DNA of 19,357 bases, from assembly GCA_036939755.1 (NCBI GenBank), contig JALLAZ010000213.1, forward strand, positions 1 through 19,357, written 5' to 3'. Below are positions 16,888 through 19,357 of the stretch, in pieces. How positions within the stretch are numbered: position 1 is the first letter of the stretch; each line of letters opens with the position of its first letter. The DNA is from Stephanodiscus triporus (taxonomy: Eukaryota > Bacillariophyta > Thalassiosirophyceae > Thalassiosirales > Thalassiosiraceae). A program made the position numbers and the translations under genes. The notes under the pieces are model-generated. The model was given only the letters and a program-made list of their open reading frames with translations, had not been told where the DNA came from and searched no databases.

Positions 16888-18637
16888 TTAGGTTGTAACA
16901 TTGCTCGCCGCGTGGCCTCCACCTCCGATTCGGATATAACCCGACTCGTGAGGGCCGTTGCAATACCCGCGGAATATCTCAGGCTTTTCCTTCCCTCCCG
17001 GATTCGAATATTCCCACCCACCCTCCTTCGCTCTCGTCCTATCCAAATCCTCACGTATACGGAACCACTCGGCGTGAAATTTGGCGCACAAATCCTTGCT
17101 ACCGCCATGCATCAGGGGGCACTTCCACGGCTTGGAGCAGAGCGTGAAATGGACGGACTTAATCTCCTCGATCGGCGTGTTCCTGCAATCCTGACAATCC
17201 TCCCTGCCGTCGCGACAACGACTTACACCCCTCACATCCTGCCGGGGCGAGTCGGCCATGGCGTTGTAATAACATCGATTCAATTCCACGCCCGTTCCCG
17301 GATGTTTGTAATCGTAGTAGAAGGAGCATATTCCCTGTATCTGCTGAGCGCCGAAATATCCGCCGTACTCGCCGTACCATCCACCCCCCTTGACGAATTT
17401 CCCCTCGATTACTATATTGACGTACTCGTCGAACGCGTCGACGTTCGGACGAATGACGAGGAATCCTCCCTGCACTCCCACGTGCTTGTGTCCTGGATGT
17501 ACCATGTTGTAATCGCGAGTGAAGTACGCGTCGATCGACGACGACGGAGGGAGGGTATTGTCGAACATCACCGGCACTCGAGAGCGCGCTGCCTTCGCCA
17601 CGATCGTCTCTCCCCAATCGTCCCCGTCTCCTTCGTCTCCTCTCCCTCCTCCCTCTCCCAGCATGGCAAGGAACAGATCGTCCAACGGTCTCAATATCAG
17701 CGAGTCTAGGTCGAGGTGCACCACGATCGGATAATCCGTCAGCCTGTACGAGTACAGTTTGAGATATTCCCGTTCCCCGCAGCAGCCGGACTTGACTATA
17801 TGCTCCCGCAAGAACTCGCCCCTTATGTCGGCGACATTGAACGGCGTCTCGCGTACTTGTACCTCGTACCCTAATTCGCGGAATACTTCGGAGCACGGCA
17901 CGGCATCGGGATGAACGAACGCGATCATCTGGAAACGCATGCATATATATATTATATATTAATAATAAAATATAGAACAGAAGAGAGAGGGGAAACGTAA
18001 ACCGAACACGTAAGAAACTCGTTAAATCGAGAGAAGATTCTTCGCCGTGGGATGAGAGGCGGGGGGGGACAATGATGGGCGGATTAAAAACAAATCCCTC
18101 GTCTTCCCCCCGACGCGTCGGGGGGGGGGGGGGGGGGGTCATATTCACGAAATATGACGACGAACGAAGATGATGATGGAGAAAAAAAAAAAGTCGAAAA
18201 AGAAGAAGAAAAAAAAACAACAGCCTCACCTCGTAATCGAAGACGCTGCCGCTGACATCGTAATTCCGTATCGACGAGAGGTGTATCGAGTGCCTCAGCA
18301 CCGCCGCTCCCTCCCGGAACGACGGGTCCGACGACTGCCCCCCCCCGGTGTCGCCGCACGACGTCAGCGACACCGCGTACGCGATCGTGGCCCTCGCCCT
18401 CGGCGATGGCGACCGTCGCGAGACGACGGCGGCGGCGTCGTCGTTCGGGACGACGACGTCGACGACGTCGGCCACCGATCCGAAGAGGACGATCAGGGAC
18501 GCGTACGCGAGTATGGCAGTCGAGAGGAGGAGACGTCGGACCGTCGACGCCCGCCATCTCCTGCTGCCGCTGCCGCTGCCGCCGCCGCCGCTCGGCAACG
18601 ATAACGGGGGGACGCTCGCGCGTGGCACTCGCGGCAT
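16888..18637 (-). CDS. GT8-like (glycogenin-related) glycosyltransferase, type II membrane protein
   Basis: Two exons on the minus strand, 18637-18230 and 17928-16888, are joined in phase 0 across a 301-bp intron (donor GTGAGG, acceptor TTCCAG). They give 482 aa. ATG 18637 precedes a basic/Ser-Gly-rich tail and a hydrophobic anchor (about residues 35-55), which suggests a Golgi or ER type II protein. The catalytic part starts at ATIAYAVSLTSCG and contains GAAVLRHSI. The splice rebuilds FDYE-MIAFVHP. Further motifs are ELGYEVQVRETPFNV, CCGEREYLKLYSY and VVHLDLDSLILRPLDDLF, with the metal-binding DLD at 209-211. Then come GVQGGFLVIRPN, a Cys-rich segment (SRCRDGREDCQDC) and VHFTLCSKPWKC (His396). 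The DxD motif, the N-terminal order and the C-terminal His are GT-A/GT8 features; UDP-sugar donor use is family knowledge. An acidic Gly/Asp loop follows the DLD helix. The acceptor is unknown. Confidence 0.84.
18106..18138. repeat. Perfect 20-bp palindrome merging into a G19 homopolymer
   Basis: CCCCCCGACGCGTCGGGGGG at 18106-18125 is its own reverse complement. The right arm continues as an uninterrupted run of 19 G (18120-18138). It lies inside the intron of the glycosyltransferase gene. Homopolymer length may be uncertain in the assembly. Confidence 0.85.
18176..18219. repeat. Purine tract (A-rich with AGAAG)
   Basis: Nearly pure A/G on the plus strand (only two pyrimidines) reads as a pyrimidine stretch on the transcript strand, shortly after the 5' splice site at 18229. 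Confidence 0.75.
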
Positions 18638-18843
18638 TATTATTATTATTTTGCCGCCCCCTCCTCCTCCGCCGATCGACGACGATCGATCGTCCGACCT
18701 GCGTTGAATTATGCATTTACCGCTACCATACTTAACTACAGTGGGTAGTATCCTACCTAGTGTCTTCCTCCTTTTTTTCGGGACGCAGCATTGGCCCGCG
18801 CCGCCTCTTTTCCCCTTTCGTCAAAAACGCCTCTCAACGAACA
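18638..18843. promoter_or_regulatory. Shared divergent upstream region of the glycosyltransferase and LRR-like genes
   Basis: This gap of about 206 bp contains a perfect 14-bp palindrome GACGATCGATCGTC (18681-18694), 44 bp before the glycosyltransferase start. It also has GGTAG-TATC-CTACC (18745-18758 region), pyrimidine-rich stretches near 18765-18820 before the LRR-like ATG, and a TTA-repeat edge at 18638-18652. Confidence 0.45.
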
Positions 18844-19357
18844 ATGGAGCGAGTCGACGAAGCCCCTAGCGTTGCCGCTGGGTATCAGGAGCCCGATGTC
18901 GATGGGCATTGCCTAGACGAAGAAACGCTGCATCGTATCATCGATCAGGACGAGGAAGTTGTTTGGTTGATCCTGAACCGTGAAGAAGTCTTCGCTGATG
19001 GTGAAATGCATGCCCACCACTGGGCCGCGGCGAATACAGTCGGCGACGCCGTCGGCGACAGCAGACGTTTGCGAGGGCTTTCTATTCAAGGATTTCACGA
19101 CGACGACGAAGAGCTAGAGGTTGACGAAGCTGATACTTGGCTCTATGATTTTCTCCGCGGACTCGCCCGCAATCGGTCAATTGAGCATTTGTCCATACAC
19201 GGAAACTGCTATTCATTGAACCCCATCGAGATCATCTCCCCCTTCTTCATGCATAACCGCAACCTTCGATGCATCGAAATAATTTTGTGTGATTTGTCGG
19301 AGTATTTCAACTCCTTCTTATCGGCTCTGTCTACATGTGAGACAAATCAACTTGAGC
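18844..19357 (+). CDS. LRR/RNI-like protein, N-terminal part (runs off the window)
   Basis: An ATG at 18844 opens a frame that stays open through the last base (171 codons). The context ACAATGG is favourable, and a pyrimidine-rich leader precedes it. The first 110 residues are acidic (DEAPS, LDEETLHRIIDQDEE, DDDEELEVDEAD). Two consecutive leucine-rich repeat-like units follow: LARNRSIEHLSIHGN and MHNRNLRCIEIILCDLS, with FLSALSTC starting the next helix. The N-R-(S/N)-(I/L)-xx-(L/I)-x-(I/L) spacing is that of ribonuclease-inhibitor-like LRRs common in diatom genomes. Such repeats are protein-binding surfaces; no partner can be named. The 3' end is outside the window. Confidence 0.75.
   Translation, partial: MERVDEAPSVAAGYQEPDVDGHCLDEETLHRIIDQDEEVVWLILNREEVFADGEMHAHHWAAANTVGDAVGDSRRLRGLSIQGFHDDDEELEVDEADTWLYDFLRGLARNRSIEHLSIHGNCYSLNPIEIISPFFMHNRNLRCIEIILCDLSEYFNSFLSALSTCETNQLE

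Larger units (their letters stand above)
17929..18229 (-). other. Intron of the glycosyltransferase gene with homopolymer tracts
   Basis: At 301 bp this is the longest intron in the window; the others are 72-110 bp. On the plus strand it carries a 19-G run, a GC-rich 20-bp palindrome, a purine (A/G) stretch and an AT-repeat near the acceptor. On the transcribed strand these become C runs and a long pyrimidine tract next to the donor side. Confidence 0.8.

Noticed and set aside
17159..18637. A 492-aa uninterrupted minus-strand frame starting at the glycosyltransferase ATG
   Set aside because: It reads through the 301-bp intron into a wrong frame of exon 2. The spliced form restores FDYE-MIAFVHP and all later family motifs.
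1..19357. tRNA, rRNA, CRISPR array, IS element or prophage
   Set aside because: I looked on both strands and saw no cloverleaf, regularly spaced repeats, transposase or phage gene.

Overview
The window looks like nuclear DNA of a photosynthetic stramenopile, most likely a diatom (inference). It holds compact genes with short introns (72-301 bp, GT-AG, mostly GTRNGN donors). One protein starts with a signal peptide followed by a Phe-led VDA/FSSPP motif like the ASAFAP plastid-targeting motif of diatoms. Several encoded families (PPR protein, GT8-like glycosyltransferase with DLD, LRR/RNI-like protein, Pls-type multi-domain synthetase) are eukaryotic or protist-like in form. (GAC)n/(TCG)n microsatellites run through coding sequence. 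I saw no bacterial operon structure, IS element, CRISPR array, rRNA or tRNA.

Layout. Positions 1-92 are the last codons of a plus-strand gene. A gap of about 0.8 kb with small palindromes and repeats follows. Gene A (905-6150, +, 4 exons, 1664 aa) is an adenylating enzyme fused to a carrier protein and to a membrane block with three left-handed beta-helix (hexapeptide) domains. This is the architecture of bacterial epsilon-poly-lysine synthetase-like (Pls) proteins. Gene B (6306-7775, -, 489 aa) is a membrane-anchored SGNH-type hydrolase. Gene C (8240-11249, +, 4 exons, 915 aa) is a cation/Ca2+ exchanger of the CCX/NCLX group. Gene D (11258-13062, -, 2 exons, 564 aa) is an Atg22-like major facilitator transporter. 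Gene E (13296-16739, +, 2 exons, 1113 aa) is a probably plastid-targeted PPR protein. Gene F (16888-18637, -, 2 exons, 482 aa) is a type II membrane GT8-like glycosyltransferase. Gene G (18844 to the window end, +, partial) is an LRR/RNI-like protein.

Genes A to G alternate strictly in strand (+ - + - + - +). Every intergenic gap is therefore either a shared divergent promoter region (B/C, D/E, F/G) or a convergent 3' end (A/B, C/D, E/F). The C and D stop codons are only 8 bp apart. I see no common pathway joining the genes. First exons are GC-rich and loaded with trinucleotide repeats, while later exons are closer to balanced composition. Exon borders were set by hand from splice signals, reading-frame continuity and fit to family motifs. 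Gene A is the most interesting item: a eukaryotic acyl-CoA-synthetase-like adenylation domain joined to a carrier domain and a Pls-type membrane/beta-helix block.
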